DNA of 36,058 nucleotides from Cumulibacter manganitolerans (lineage in GTDB: Bacteria; Actinomycetota; Actinomycetes; Mycobacteriales; Antricoccaceae). The DNA is taken from contig NZ_WBKP01000039.1 of the NCBI RefSeq assembly GCF_009602465.1, positions 1 through 36,058 on the forward strand. The letters run 5' to 3'. Both the position numbers and the translations under genes were made by a program. The notes beneath the pieces are model-generated. The model ran no database searches, had not been told where the DNA came from, and saw only the letters and a list, made by a program, of their open reading frames with translations. Positions 13,901 through 21,063 of this stretch are shown one piece after another. Numbering within the stretch: position 1 is the first letter of the stretch; each line of letters begins with the position of its first letter.

Positions 13901-14872
13901 CTACGCCCCGCCCGTCAGGTACCCGGCGAACGCCGCGGGGTCGGCGTTGCCGCCGGAGACGATCACCCCGACCCGCTTGCCGCGGACGTCGATCAGGCCG
14001 TCACGCACCGCCGCGGCGGCGAGGCAGCCGGTCGGCTCGACGACCAGCTTCAGGTTCTCGAAGAACCACCGCATCGTCTGCACCAGCGACTCGTCGGGCA
14101 CCGTCACGACATCCGCGACCAAGGCGCGCAGCACGGGGAACGTCAGCGCGCCCAGGAACTGGGTCTGCGCGCCGTCCGCGATGGTGCGCGGCGTGTCGAT
14201 GGTGACGATGCGCCCCGCGGCGAGGCTGCGGCGTCCGTCGTCGCCGGCGGCCGGCTCCACGCCGTACACGGCGGCGTCCGGGGCCAGCGCCCGCGTCGCC
14301 ACGGCGGTTCCCGACAGCAGGCCGCCGCCGCCCAGCGGCGCGACCACGACGTCCAGCGGCCCGGTCTGCTCGAGCAGCTCCTTCGCCGCCGTCCCCTGCC
14401 CCGCCATCACGTCGGCGTGGTCGTACGGCGGAATGACGGTGGCGCCCTGCTCGTCCGCGATCCGTTGTGCGACGGCGATCCGGTCCTCGGCGTACCGGTC
14501 GTATTCGACCACGGTGGCGCCGTACCGCTCGGTCGCGGCCCGCTTGAGCCGCGGGGCGTCGGTGGGCATGACGATGGTCGAGCGGGCGCCCTGCATCGTC
14601 GCGGCGAGCGCGATCGCCTGGGCGTGGTTGCCGGAGGAGTACGCGACGACTCCGCGGCTGCGTTGCTGCGGGCTCAGCCGCGCGATGGCGTTGTAGGCGC
14701 CGCGGAACTTGAACGCCCCGACCAGCTGCAGGTTCTCGCACTTGAAGTAGACCCGCGCGCCGAGCTCGTCGTCGAGACGCGGCGAGGTCAGGACCGGCGT
14801 ACGCACCGCCGCGCCGGCGATCCGGTCCGCGGCGGCCACGACGTCCTCGAAGCCGATGGCCGGCTCAGGCAT
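13901..14872 (-). CDS. PLP-dependent threonine/serine dehydratase-type ammonia-lyase
   Basis: 323 residues, fold type II PLP enzyme. The cofactor lysine is K55 in AFKFRGAYNA, the substrate loop is SSGNHAQAIA and the phosphate-binding glycine loop is GGGGLLSG. The short form without an ACT regulatory domain fits serine racemase, threo-3-hydroxyaspartate dehydratase or catabolic threonine dehydratase rather than the biosynthetic IlvA. The ATG at 14872 is chosen because GAGGAG lies 5 nt upstream; an in-frame GTG at 14878 overlaps that site. The start overlaps the end of the TVP38-type gene by 8 bp, so it is the third gene of the lhgO operon. Substrate specificity is unresolved. Confidence 0.88.
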   Translation of the reverse strand: MPEPAIGFEDVVAAADRIAGAAVRTPVLTSPRLDDELGARVYFKCENLQLVGAFKFRGAYNAIARLSPQQRSRGVVAYSSGNHAQAIALAATMQGARSTIVMPTDAPRLKRAATERYGATVVEYDRYAEDRIAVAQRIADEQGATVIPPYDHADVMAGQGTAAKELLEQTGPLDVVVAPLGGGGLLSGTAVATRALAPDAAVYGVEPAAGDDGRRSLAAGRIVTIDTPRTIADGAQTQFLGALTFPVLRALVADVVTVPDESLVQTMRWFFENLKLVVEPTGCLAAAAVRDGLIDVRGKRVGVIVSGGNADPAAFAGYLTGGA

Positions 14873-15545
14873 GCTCACTCCTCGGTCTCGTCCGCCGGCG
14901 ACGCGCCGTGACCAGCACGCCGGCCAGGCTCACCGTCGCGATCGCCGACAACGCCACCCAGAACTGCCAGGAGGTCACGTCGAAGCCGAGCGCGCCCACC
15001 GCGACATACGCCGCGGTGCCCGGCGTCGAGCCTATCGCCGTCGCGAGAGCGAACACCGGATACCGGATCGCGGTGACGCCGAAGGCGTAGTTCAGCAGTG
15101 TGAACGGCAGCACGGGCATGACCCGGATCGCCAGCACAGCGAGGAAGCTGCGCCTCACCGCCCCGTCGACCTCCCGCATGTGCGGACCGACGAGGGTGCG
15201 TACCGAGTCGCCGATGAACCGGCGCCCGAGGAGGAACGAGAAGGTGGCGCCGAGCACGACGGCCGCCATGCAGACGATCAGGCCGACCGCCATCCCCCAC
15301 AGCGCACCGCCGACCACGGCCAGCACGCTCTTCGGGAACGGCGTGACGGTCAGCGCGGCGAAGCCCACGACGAAGGCCGCCGGCGCGACGGCGCCCAGCG
15401 AGGCGACCCACCGGCGTGCCGCATCGACGTCCGGCACGCCGACGAGGAGCACGGCGACGCCCGCGATCCCGAAGACCGCGACGAAGCCGAGCAGCCGGAG
15501 CCAGGATCCGCGGGGCACGGATCGCCTGCGCTCGCGCAGGCTCAC
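14865..15545 (-). CDS. TVP38/TMEM64 (DedA-like) membrane protein
   Basis: 226 residues. An N-terminal basic stretch is followed by a hydrophobic helix (about 17-37), then the SNARE-associated/VTT region: a reentrant segment with FPKSVLAVVGGALWGMAVG, helices around 75-100 and 130-160, the conserved motif RVMPVLPFTLLNYAFGVTAI and a final helix near 190-210 before a basic tail. These proteins belong to the DedA/VTT superfamily, several members of which act as lipid scramblases or in membrane homeostasis. Role here is unknown. The GTG at 15545 overlaps the lhgO stop in the form GTGA and its own end overlaps the ammonia-lyase, so it is the middle gene of a coupled operon. Confidence 0.85.
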   Translation of the reverse strand: MSLRERRRSVPRGSWLRLLGFVAVFGIAGVAVLLVGVPDVDAARRWVASLGAVAPAAFVVGFAALTVTPFPKSVLAVVGGALWGMAVGLIVCMAAVVLGATFSFLLGRRFIGDSVRTLVGPHMREVDGAVRRSFLAVLAIRVMPVLPFTLLNYAFGVTAIRYPVFALATAIGSTPGTAAYVAVGALGFDVTSWQFWVALSAIATVSLAGVLVTARRRRTRPRSEHA

Positions 15546-16738
15546 GCCCGAGCGAGCGCTTCGGAGGCGATGTGGGCGCCGATCTCCAGCGCCGCGGTGG
15601 CGGCCGGCGACGGCGCGTTCAGCACGTGCACGTTGCGGCCGCGGCGCTCGATGAGGAAGTCGTCGTAGATCTGGCCGTCGCGGGTCAGCAGCTGGGCGCG
15701 GACGCCGGCGGCCGACGGCACGATGTCGCTCTCGCGCAGCGCCGGGACGAGCTCGGCGAGGGACGCGGCGAAGCGGGCGCGGGACATCGAGCGTCGCACC
15801 TCCATCGCGCCGATGCGCAGGTTCTTGCGCGCCATCTTCCAGAAGCCCGGGAAGGACAGCGACTGCGCCAGCTCGGCGGGGTTGATCGTCTTCCAGTCGT
15901 AGCCCTCGCGCGCCATCGCCAGCACCGCGTTCGGCCCGGCGTGCACGCCGCCGCGCGCCATCCGGGTCAGGTGGACGCCGAGGAACGGCAGCTCCGGATC
16001 CGGCACGGGGTAGATGAGCCCCTTCACCAGGTACTCGCTCTCCGGCGCCAGTTCGTAGTACTCGCCGCGGAACGGCACCACCCGGTAGGGCAGCTTCTCC
16101 TCCGCCAGGTCGAAGCCGGCGACGCGGTCGGCGTACAGACCGGCGCAGGAGACGACGACGTCGGCGGTCACCGGGCCGGAGGGCGTCTGCAGGATCGTCT
16201 GGTCGCCGCGGTGGTGGATGCCGGTGACCTCGCTGTCGAAGCGCACCTCGCCACCGCGCTGCTCGATCTGCTCGGCCAGCTTCTCGCAGACGCCCCGGTA
16301 GTCGACGATCGCCGTCGAGGCGACGTGCAGCGCGCCGACGGTCCGCACGTGCGGCTCGTGCTCACGGGCCTCCTCCGGGGAGATCCGCCGGACCGGTATG
16401 CCGTTCTCGAGGCCGCGGGCGAGCAGCTTCTCCAGGGCGGGGAGCTGGGCGTCGCTGGTCGCGACGACCAGCTTGCCGGTGCGCTGCATCGCGATCCCGT
16501 GCTCCTCGGCGAAGCGGGCCATGGACTCCGCCCCGGCGCGGCACATCAACGCCTTCTTCGAGCCGGGCGCGTAGTACAGCCCGGAGTGGATCACGCCGGA
16601 GTTGCGGCCGGTCTGGTGCGCGGCGACCCGGTTCTCCTTCTCCAGCACCAGGACCTCGACCGAGGGATCGGCGGCGCCGATCGCCCGCGCGGTGGCGAGC
16701 CCGATGATGCCGGCACCGATGACGACGTACTTGGTCAC
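15542..16738 (-). CDS. lhgO: L-2-hydroxyglutarate oxidase
   Basis: 398 residues, FAD-dependent DAO family. The dinucleotide motif GAGIIG lies at residues 8-13, and HQTGRNSGVIHSGLYYAPGSKKA is the diagnostic LhgO block. Further family segments are VVSCAGLYADRVA, FRGEYYEL, PVPDPELPFLGVHLTR and the C-terminal HVLNAPSPAATAALEIGAHIA. The enzyme oxidises L-2-hydroxyglutarate, an overflow product, to 2-oxoglutarate at the membrane. The GTG at 16738 follows a GGAGGAGAGA ribosome binding site, and TAGGAT is about 37 bp further upstream. It heads an overlapping operon with the TVP38-type protein and the ammonia-lyase. The family annotation is strong, and the link to the two downstream genes is unexplained. 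Confidence 0.94.
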   Translation of the reverse strand: MTKYVVIGAGIIGLATARAIGAADPSVEVLVLEKENRVAAHQTGRNSGVIHSGLYYAPGSKKALMCRAGAESMARFAEEHGIAMQRTGKLVVATSDAQLPALEKLLARGLENGIPVRRISPEEAREHEPHVRTVGALHVASTAIVDYRGVCEKLAEQIEQRGGEVRFDSEVTGIHHRGDQTILQTPSGPVTADVVVSCAGLYADRVAGFDLAEEKLPYRVVPFRGEYYELAPESEYLVKGLIYPVPDPELPFLGVHLTRMARGGVHAGPNAVLAMAREGYDWKTINPAELAQSLSFPGFWKMARKNLRIGAMEVRRSMSRARFAASLAELVPALRESDIVPSAAGVRAQLLTRDGQIYDDFLIERRGRNVHVLNAPSPAATAALEIGAHIASEALARA

Positions 16739-16774
16739 TAGCTCTCTCCTCCGCGTCCGCGCAGCCGAAAGGCC

Positions 16775-16780
16775 ATCCTA
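16775..16780 (-). promoter_or_regulatory. -10 element of the lhgO operon
   Basis: TAGGAT on the reverse strand. Transcription would begin near 16768, giving a leader of about 30 nt with the GGAGGAGAGA ribosome binding site. The segment 16739-16833 otherwise holds no gene. Confidence 0.45.
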
Positions 16781-16833
16781 TTCGCCGTCGCGCACCGCCT
16801 TCGCCGGGACCGGTCCCCGCCACGTCGCCCCGG

Positions 16834-17982
16834 CTACTCGTCCTCGTAGGCGGTGAGGCGGTCGCGGGCCTGCTCGTACGTCAGTCCGGTCACCTCCAGC
16901 AGGTCCACGATGATCGAGCGCAGCTGCGCGATGAGCACCGCCGAGGACAGCGACGACATGTGCAGGGCGCTCGTGCGGTCGCCGAGCTCGGCCAGCCGGG
17001 CCCGCCATTCCGAGAGCCGCTCGTCCTCGTCCAGCTCGGCCATCCGGTCGATGACCTCGGCGAGGTCCTCGACCGTCGCGAGCACCTCGTCGCTGACCGG
17101 ATCGTGCCGCCAGATCGCGGTCGAGATGCGCCGGACCAGCACCCGGATGTTGCGCACGGCCCGGTCGATGGGCGCCGCGATGGCGGCGATCTCCTCGACC
17201 GACCCGCGCCGCCGCCGGCGCAGCGGCGAGTGCCGCACGACCGCCATTCCCTCGTTCGTGGCGGTCGCGAACGACGCGAGGTCGGCCTCAGACTCGCGCG
17301 CGGCGTACAACGCCTGCGCCGCCGCGTCGAGGTCGCCGTCGCGGTGCGCCACGACCGCCGCGCGCAGCACGTCCGCCATGGAGCGGGCGATGCGCCGCGC
17401 GATGTCGCGCGGCGCGTCGATCGGGGACGCCGGCGTGATGGTGGCGGCGATCAGCGCGATGACCGCGCCGACCAGCGCGTCGAGCCACCGGTCGAAGCCG
17501 GTCTCGGCGTGCCCGACGAGCGTGACGACGATGGTGCCCTGCACGGCGGCCTGGGTGGAGATCAACGCCCCGCCGCCCAGCAGCGAGGCGAGCACCATGC
17601 CGGCCGCGGCCACCACGATGATCTGCCACGGCCCGCTGCCGAAGTAGTGCGCGAACGCGCTCCCGATGAACACGCCGGTGGCGACGCCGACGGTCACCTC
17701 GAGCACGCGTCGCCAGCGCTGGCCGAAGGTGAGCCCGAGGCACACGATCGCGGCGACCGGGGCGAGGTAGGGCATCTTGTGGTTCCACAGGTGCTGGGCG
17801 ACCCACCACGAGACACCCGCGGACACCGAGCACTGCAGGATGAAGTACACCCGCGAGCGGAGGCGGTGCACCCGGGTCCTCGCCGAGCGCTTCGAGGCCT
17901 CGGCGGCCCGCGGCGCGAGGTCGGTCGACAGGTCGTGCGTCAGGTCACGGATGAACTGCGCCGCATGCTTGGAGGGGTCCAC
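16834..17982 (-). CDS. FUSC/aromatic-acid-exporter-family membrane protein
   Basis: 382 residues. After about 55 polar, basic residues (with RTRVHRLRSRVYFILQCS) come five to six hydrophobic helices between about 60 and 190, including MPYLAPVAAIVCLGLTFGQ and WQIIVVAAAGMVLASLLGGG, then a long cytoplasmic helical half rich in charged residues. This half-size fusaric-acid-resistance/ArAE layout is that of putative aromatic acid or toxic-compound exporters. Substrate is unknown. The GTG at 17982 is chosen because CAGAAT (plus-strand 17989-17994) lies exactly 6 nt upstream; starts further upstream would cover this promoter. It is divergent from the stress-type protein at 18095. The pca genes for aromatic acids are 12 kb away, so no link is claimed. 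Confidence 0.82.
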   Translation of the reverse strand: MDPSKHAAQFIRDLTHDLSTDLAPRAAEASKRSARTRVHRLRSRVYFILQCSVSAGVSWWVAQHLWNHKMPYLAPVAAIVCLGLTFGQRWRRVLEVTVGVATGVFIGSAFAHYFGSGPWQIIVVAAAGMVLASLLGGGALISTQAAVQGTIVVTLVGHAETGFDRWLDALVGAVIALIAATITPASPIDAPRDIARRIARSMADVLRAAVVAHRDGDLDAAAQALYAARESEADLASFATATNEGMAVVRHSPLRRRRRGSVEEIAAIAAPIDRAVRNIRVLVRRISTAIWRHDPVSDEVLATVEDLAEVIDRMAELDEDERLSEWRARLAELGDRTSALHMSSLSSAVLIAQLRSIIVDLLEVTGLTYEQARDRLTAYEDE

Positions 17983-17988
17983 CCGTTC

Positions 17989-17994
17989 ATTCTG
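17989..17994 (-). promoter_or_regulatory. -10 element of the FUSC-like gene
   Basis: CAGAAT on the reverse strand, 6 nt from the GTG at 17982, matching four of six bases of TATAAT. It decides the start codon. Confidence 0.45.
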
Positions 17995-18094
17995 GGCGAT
18001 GACCGTCGCGCACGGTGCCTGCCCGGGCGCTTTCGCCGGCCCAACGGGATGTCTGCCATCGTAGGAGCACGACGTCACGAGCAAGGAGAACCGC

Positions 18095-18586
18095 ATGTCC
18101 CTGACCGGAGGCAACCCCAGCGCCTATCCGCAGCGGCCGCCGTCCACCGTGGTGGCAACCTACGCGCAGTACTCCGAGGCCCAGCGCCTGGTCGATCTGC
18201 TCTCCGACGAAGGCTTCGCGGTGCAGCACGTGCGCATCATCGGGCGCGGCCTGCACAGCGTGGAGCAGGTCCTCACCCGGATGACCACCGGACGCGCCGC
18301 CGGCATGGGCGCGGCGAGCGGCGCGTGGCTGGGCCTGCTGTTCGGCCTGCTGCTGAGCCTGTTCGCGGGCGGCACGTGGTGGCAGCCGGTACTCCTCGGC
18401 GTCGTCCTCGGCGTGATCTGGGGCGCCGTCCTCGGCGCGATCTCGCACGCCGCGACCCGCGGCCGGCGCGACTTCGCCAGCGCGCAGCGCCTGGAGGCCG
18501 ACACCTACGAGGTGGAGGTCGACCGCGAGCACGCGGAGGCCGCGCAGAACATCGCCGGCCGGCTGCGGATGATCGCCGGCCAGTAG
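18095..18586 (+). CDS. General-stress-protein 17M-like protein with glycine-zipper membrane segment
   Basis: 163 residues. The first domain (about 18-65, VVATYAQYSEAQRLVDLLSDEGF, then VQHVRIIGRGL) resembles the YflT/general stress protein 17M fold. It is followed by two hydrophobic segments rich in glycine and alanine (AAGMGAASGAWLGLLFGLLLSLF and QPVLLGVVLGVIWGAVLGAI), and the C-terminus EADTYEVEVDREHAEAAQNI resembles a second half of the same small domain. It is probably membrane-associated; the molecular role is unknown. The ATG at 18095 has AAGGAG 6 nt upstream, so unlike many neighbours it is leadered. It is convergent with the acyl-CoA synthetase gene, 15 bp away. Confidence 0.8.
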   Translation: MSLTGGNPSAYPQRPPSTVVATYAQYSEAQRLVDLLSDEGFAVQHVRIIGRGLHSVEQVLTRMTTGRAAGMGAASGAWLGLLFGLLLSLFAGGTWWQPVLLGVVLGVIWGAVLGAISHAATRGRRDFASAQRLEADTYEVEVDREHAEAAQNIAGRLRMIAGQ

Positions 18587-18601
18587 CGCGGCGGGCCGAC
18601 G

Positions 18602-20296
18602 TCAGGACTTGATGTCGGGAAAGTCCTCGTCGCGCCACTCCGTCGCCGGCTTGCTGCCGGCGATCTCGGTCTCGCGCTGACGAAGCTCGACCCGCCGGAT
18701 CTTCCCGGAGATGGTCTTGGGCAGCTCGTAGAACTCGATCCGACGCACCCGCTGGTACGCCGCGAGCCGCTCGCGCGCGTGCTTGAGGATCGACCGGGCG
18801 GTCTCGGCGTCGGCGGAGTGCCCCGGCGACAACGCGATGTAGGCCTTCGGCACCGCGAGACGCACCTCGTCGGGGGCCGGCACGACCGCGGCCTCGGCGA
18901 CCGCCGGGTGCTCGATGAGCACCGACTCCAGCTCGAACGGGCTCACCTTGTAGTCGCTGGCCTTGAAGACGTCGTCGGTACGGCCGATGAAGGTGATGTA
19001 GCCGTCGTCGTCGATGCTGGCGACGTCGCCGGAGTGGTAGAAGCCGCCCTCCATCGCCTTGGCGTTGCGCTCGGGGTCGTCCTGGTAGCCGGTCATCAGC
19101 GACAGCGGGTGCTTCATCAGGTCGATGCAGATCTCGCCCTCGCCCTCGGTGCGCTGATTGGTGACCGGGTCCACCAGCACCACCGGGACGCCGGGCAGCA
19201 CCTGTCCCATCGAGCCCGGCTTGACCACGGCGCCCGGCACGTTGCCGATGCTGGCCGTCGTCTCGGTCTGCCCGTAGCCGTCGCGCAGCGTGATCCCCCA
19301 GGTCTGCTGGACCTGCTCGATGACCTCGGGGTTCAGCGGCTCGCCCGCGCCGATGCACTCGCGCAGCTGCCACGGACCGCCGCTGAGGTCGGCGTTGATC
19401 AGCATCCGCCAGACCGTGGGCGGCGCGCAGAAGGTGGTGACCCGCTCCTTCTCGATCTGCTCCATCAGCGCGGCCGCGTCGAAGCGCGCGTAGTTGTACA
19501 CGAAGATCGTCGCCTCGGCGATCCACGGGGCGAAGAAGCACGACCACGCGTGCTTGCCCCAGCCGGGCGAGGAGATGTTGAGGTGGACGTCGCCGGGCTG
19601 CAGGCCGAGCCAGTACAGCGTGCTCAGGTGGCCGACGGGGTAGGAGACCTGGGTGTGCTCGACGAGCTTCGGGCGGCTCGTCGTCCCGCTGGTGAAGTAC
19701 AGCAGCAACCGGCTGTCGCTGGCCGTCTGCGGGTGCTCGACCGTCGGGTCGGCGATGTCGTACGCGTCGTGGAACCGCTCCCAGCCGTGGACGTCGCCGA
19801 CCGCGATGCGCGTGTAGTCCCCCGGCACGCCGGCGAGCTTGTCGACGTCGGCGGCGTTGCAGATCACGTGCTTGGCCCGGCCGCGCTGCATCCGGTCGAT
19901 CAGGTCGTCGGTGCCCACGGCGGACGTCGTCGGCATGATCACCGCACCGAGCTTCATCACCGCCAGCATCGCGTCCCACAGCTCGACCTGGTTGCCCAGC
20001 ATGAGGATGACCGAGTCGCCTCTGGCGACGCCGCGCTCGCGCAGCCATGCCGCCACCTGGTCGGAGCGGTGCGCGATCTCGGCGAACGAGTACGACGCGC
20101 GGGTGCCGTCCTCCTCGACCAGGATCAGCGCGGGCCGGTCGTTCCCGCGCGCGATGGCGTCGAACCAGTCGACCGCCCAGTTGAACACCGGCCCGACGTC
20201 CGGCCAGGTGAACTCGCGGACCGCCTCGCTGTAGCGGCCCCGCCAGTCGAGGATGCGGTCGCGCGCGGTGCGGTAGATGTCGGTGGCTTCGGACAT
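18602..20296 (-). CDS. AMP-forming acyl-CoA synthetase (ACSM/medium-chain type)
   Basis: 564 residues of the ANL superfamily. Activates a carboxylic acid with ATP and transfers it to CoA. The phosphate loop is YFTSGTTSRPK (200-210); GYGQTE near 344 is the A5 motif; GDVASIDDDGYITFIGRTDDVFKASDYKVSPFE covers the hinge and A8 region; and the catalytic lysine is in ISGKIRR near 537. The overall pattern (WGKHAWSCFFAPW, NPEVIEQVQQTWGI) fits the medium-chain/benzoate-like ACSM group more than acetyl-CoA synthetase. The ATG at 20296 has a GGGGGAG ribosome binding site; an upstream in-frame start at 20329 lies before the promoter. The acyl substrate is not readable. It stands alone, in the same direction as AIM24. 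Confidence 0.9.
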   Translation of the reverse strand: MSEATDIYRTARDRILDWRGRYSEAVREFTWPDVGPVFNWAVDWFDAIARGNDRPALILVEEDGTRASYSFAEIAHRSDQVAAWLRERGVARGDSVILMLGNQVELWDAMLAVMKLGAVIMPTTSAVGTDDLIDRMQRGRAKHVICNAADVDKLAGVPGDYTRIAVGDVHGWERFHDAYDIADPTVEHPQTASDSRLLLYFTSGTTSRPKLVEHTQVSYPVGHLSTLYWLGLQPGDVHLNISSPGWGKHAWSCFFAPWIAEATIFVYNYARFDAAALMEQIEKERVTTFCAPPTVWRMLINADLSGGPWQLRECIGAGEPLNPEVIEQVQQTWGITLRDGYGQTETTASIGNVPGAVVKPGSMGQVLPGVPVVLVDPVTNQRTEGEGEICIDLMKHPLSLMTGYQDDPERNAKAMEGGFYHSGDVASIDDDGYITFIGRTDDVFKASDYKVSPFELESVLIEHPAVAEAAVVPAPDEVRLAVPKAYIALSPGHSADAETARSILKHARERLAAYQRVRRIEFYELPKTISGKIRRVELRQRETEIAGSKPATEWRDEDFPDIKS

Positions 20297-20329
20297 GGCT
20301 CTCCCCCGTCGACGAGTCGTGTGAGCCAC

Positions 20330-20335
20330 ACCATA
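20330..20335 (-). promoter_or_regulatory. -10 element of the acyl-CoA synthetase gene
   Basis: TATGGT on the reverse strand, 5 bp from the AIM24 stop. Transcription would begin near 20323, leaving about 27 nt before the ATG at 20296 with the ribosome binding site GGGGGAG. Confidence 0.45.
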
Positions 20336-20339
20336 ACGC

Positions 20340-21053
20340 CTACCGGAAGACGCCCCCGAGGCCGCCCTGCGCGTTGCCGCTGGGCATCATCGAGGCCGCC
20401 CACTGGGCGAACGCGGAGGGGTTGCGGCTCTGCGTGTAGACCCGTCCGGGACCGGCGAAGTCGAACACGAAGCCCTCGCCGGACTTCATGGACTGGATGG
20501 TGCGGCCCTCGACCGCCCGGCGCATCCGGAACTGCATGCCGAGGTCGTAGGCCACCACGTGACCGGTGTCGATCACGACCTGCTCACCGGGCTGCAGGTC
20601 GACCACGTCGATCGCGCCGTACACGCTCAGCACCACCTGCCCCTGCCCGTGCGCCTGCAGGCCGAAGCCGCCCTCGCCGCCGAACAGCGAGGCACGGCCG
20701 CCCCACTTGGTGTCCACCTCGGTGCCGTAGGAGTTGGCCATCCAGTTGCCGCGGGCGATGTAGAACGGCCGGTCCGGCTGCAGGTCCAGCACGATCATGT
20801 CGCCGGGCAGCACGCCGGCGATGTCGACCCAGCCGCCCTGCGGCGGCGCCGTGTAGGTGGTGACGAAGAACGACTCGCCGGCCAGCAGCGAGCGCTTGAG
20901 ACCCTGCATGATCCCGCCGGTCGACTGGGCCTGGATCTGCACGCCGGGGCTGTGCATCGCCATCGCGCCGCTCTCCACGCGCACCGGCTCGCCCGGCTGG
21001 AGGTGGAGGCGCGCCATCGCGAACGACGGGTTGTGCCGAAGCTGTACCTGCAT
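20340..21053 (-). CDS. AIM24-family protein
   Basis: 237 residues, TIGR00266/AIM24-like beta-rich protein. Diagnostic features are the repeated glycine-rich strands PGEPVRVESGAMAMHSPGV, the segment FVTTYTAPPQGGWVDIAGVLPGD, the glycine loop SLFGGEGGFGL, and DLQPGEQVVIDTGHVVAYD. The family is related to fungal mitochondrial AIM24, but its bacterial function is not established; no catalytic residues are evident and there is no signal peptide. The start ATG at 21053 is 10 bp after the pyruvate carboxylase stop with GGGAG in between, so it is probably made from the pyc transcript. The link to pyruvate carboxylase is positional only. Confidence 0.9.
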   Translation of the reverse strand: MQVQLRHNPSFAMARLHLQPGEPVRVESGAMAMHSPGVQIQAQSTGGIMQGLKRSLLAGESFFVTTYTAPPQGGWVDIAGVLPGDMIVLDLQPDRPFYIARGNWMANSYGTEVDTKWGGRASLFGGEGGFGLQAHGQGQVVLSVYGAIDVVDLQPGEQVVIDTGHVVAYDLGMQFRMRRAVEGRTIQSMKSGEGFVFDFAGPGRVYTQSRNPSAFAQWAASMMPSGNAQGGLGGVFR

Positions 21054-21063
21054 GACCGGCTCC

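Noticed and set aside
18029-18051. SigB-like promoter (GCTT-N13-GGGATG) before the stress-type protein
   Set aside because: Both boxes deviate from GTTT/GGGTAT and the spacing is one to three bases short, so the match is no better than chance in this sequence.
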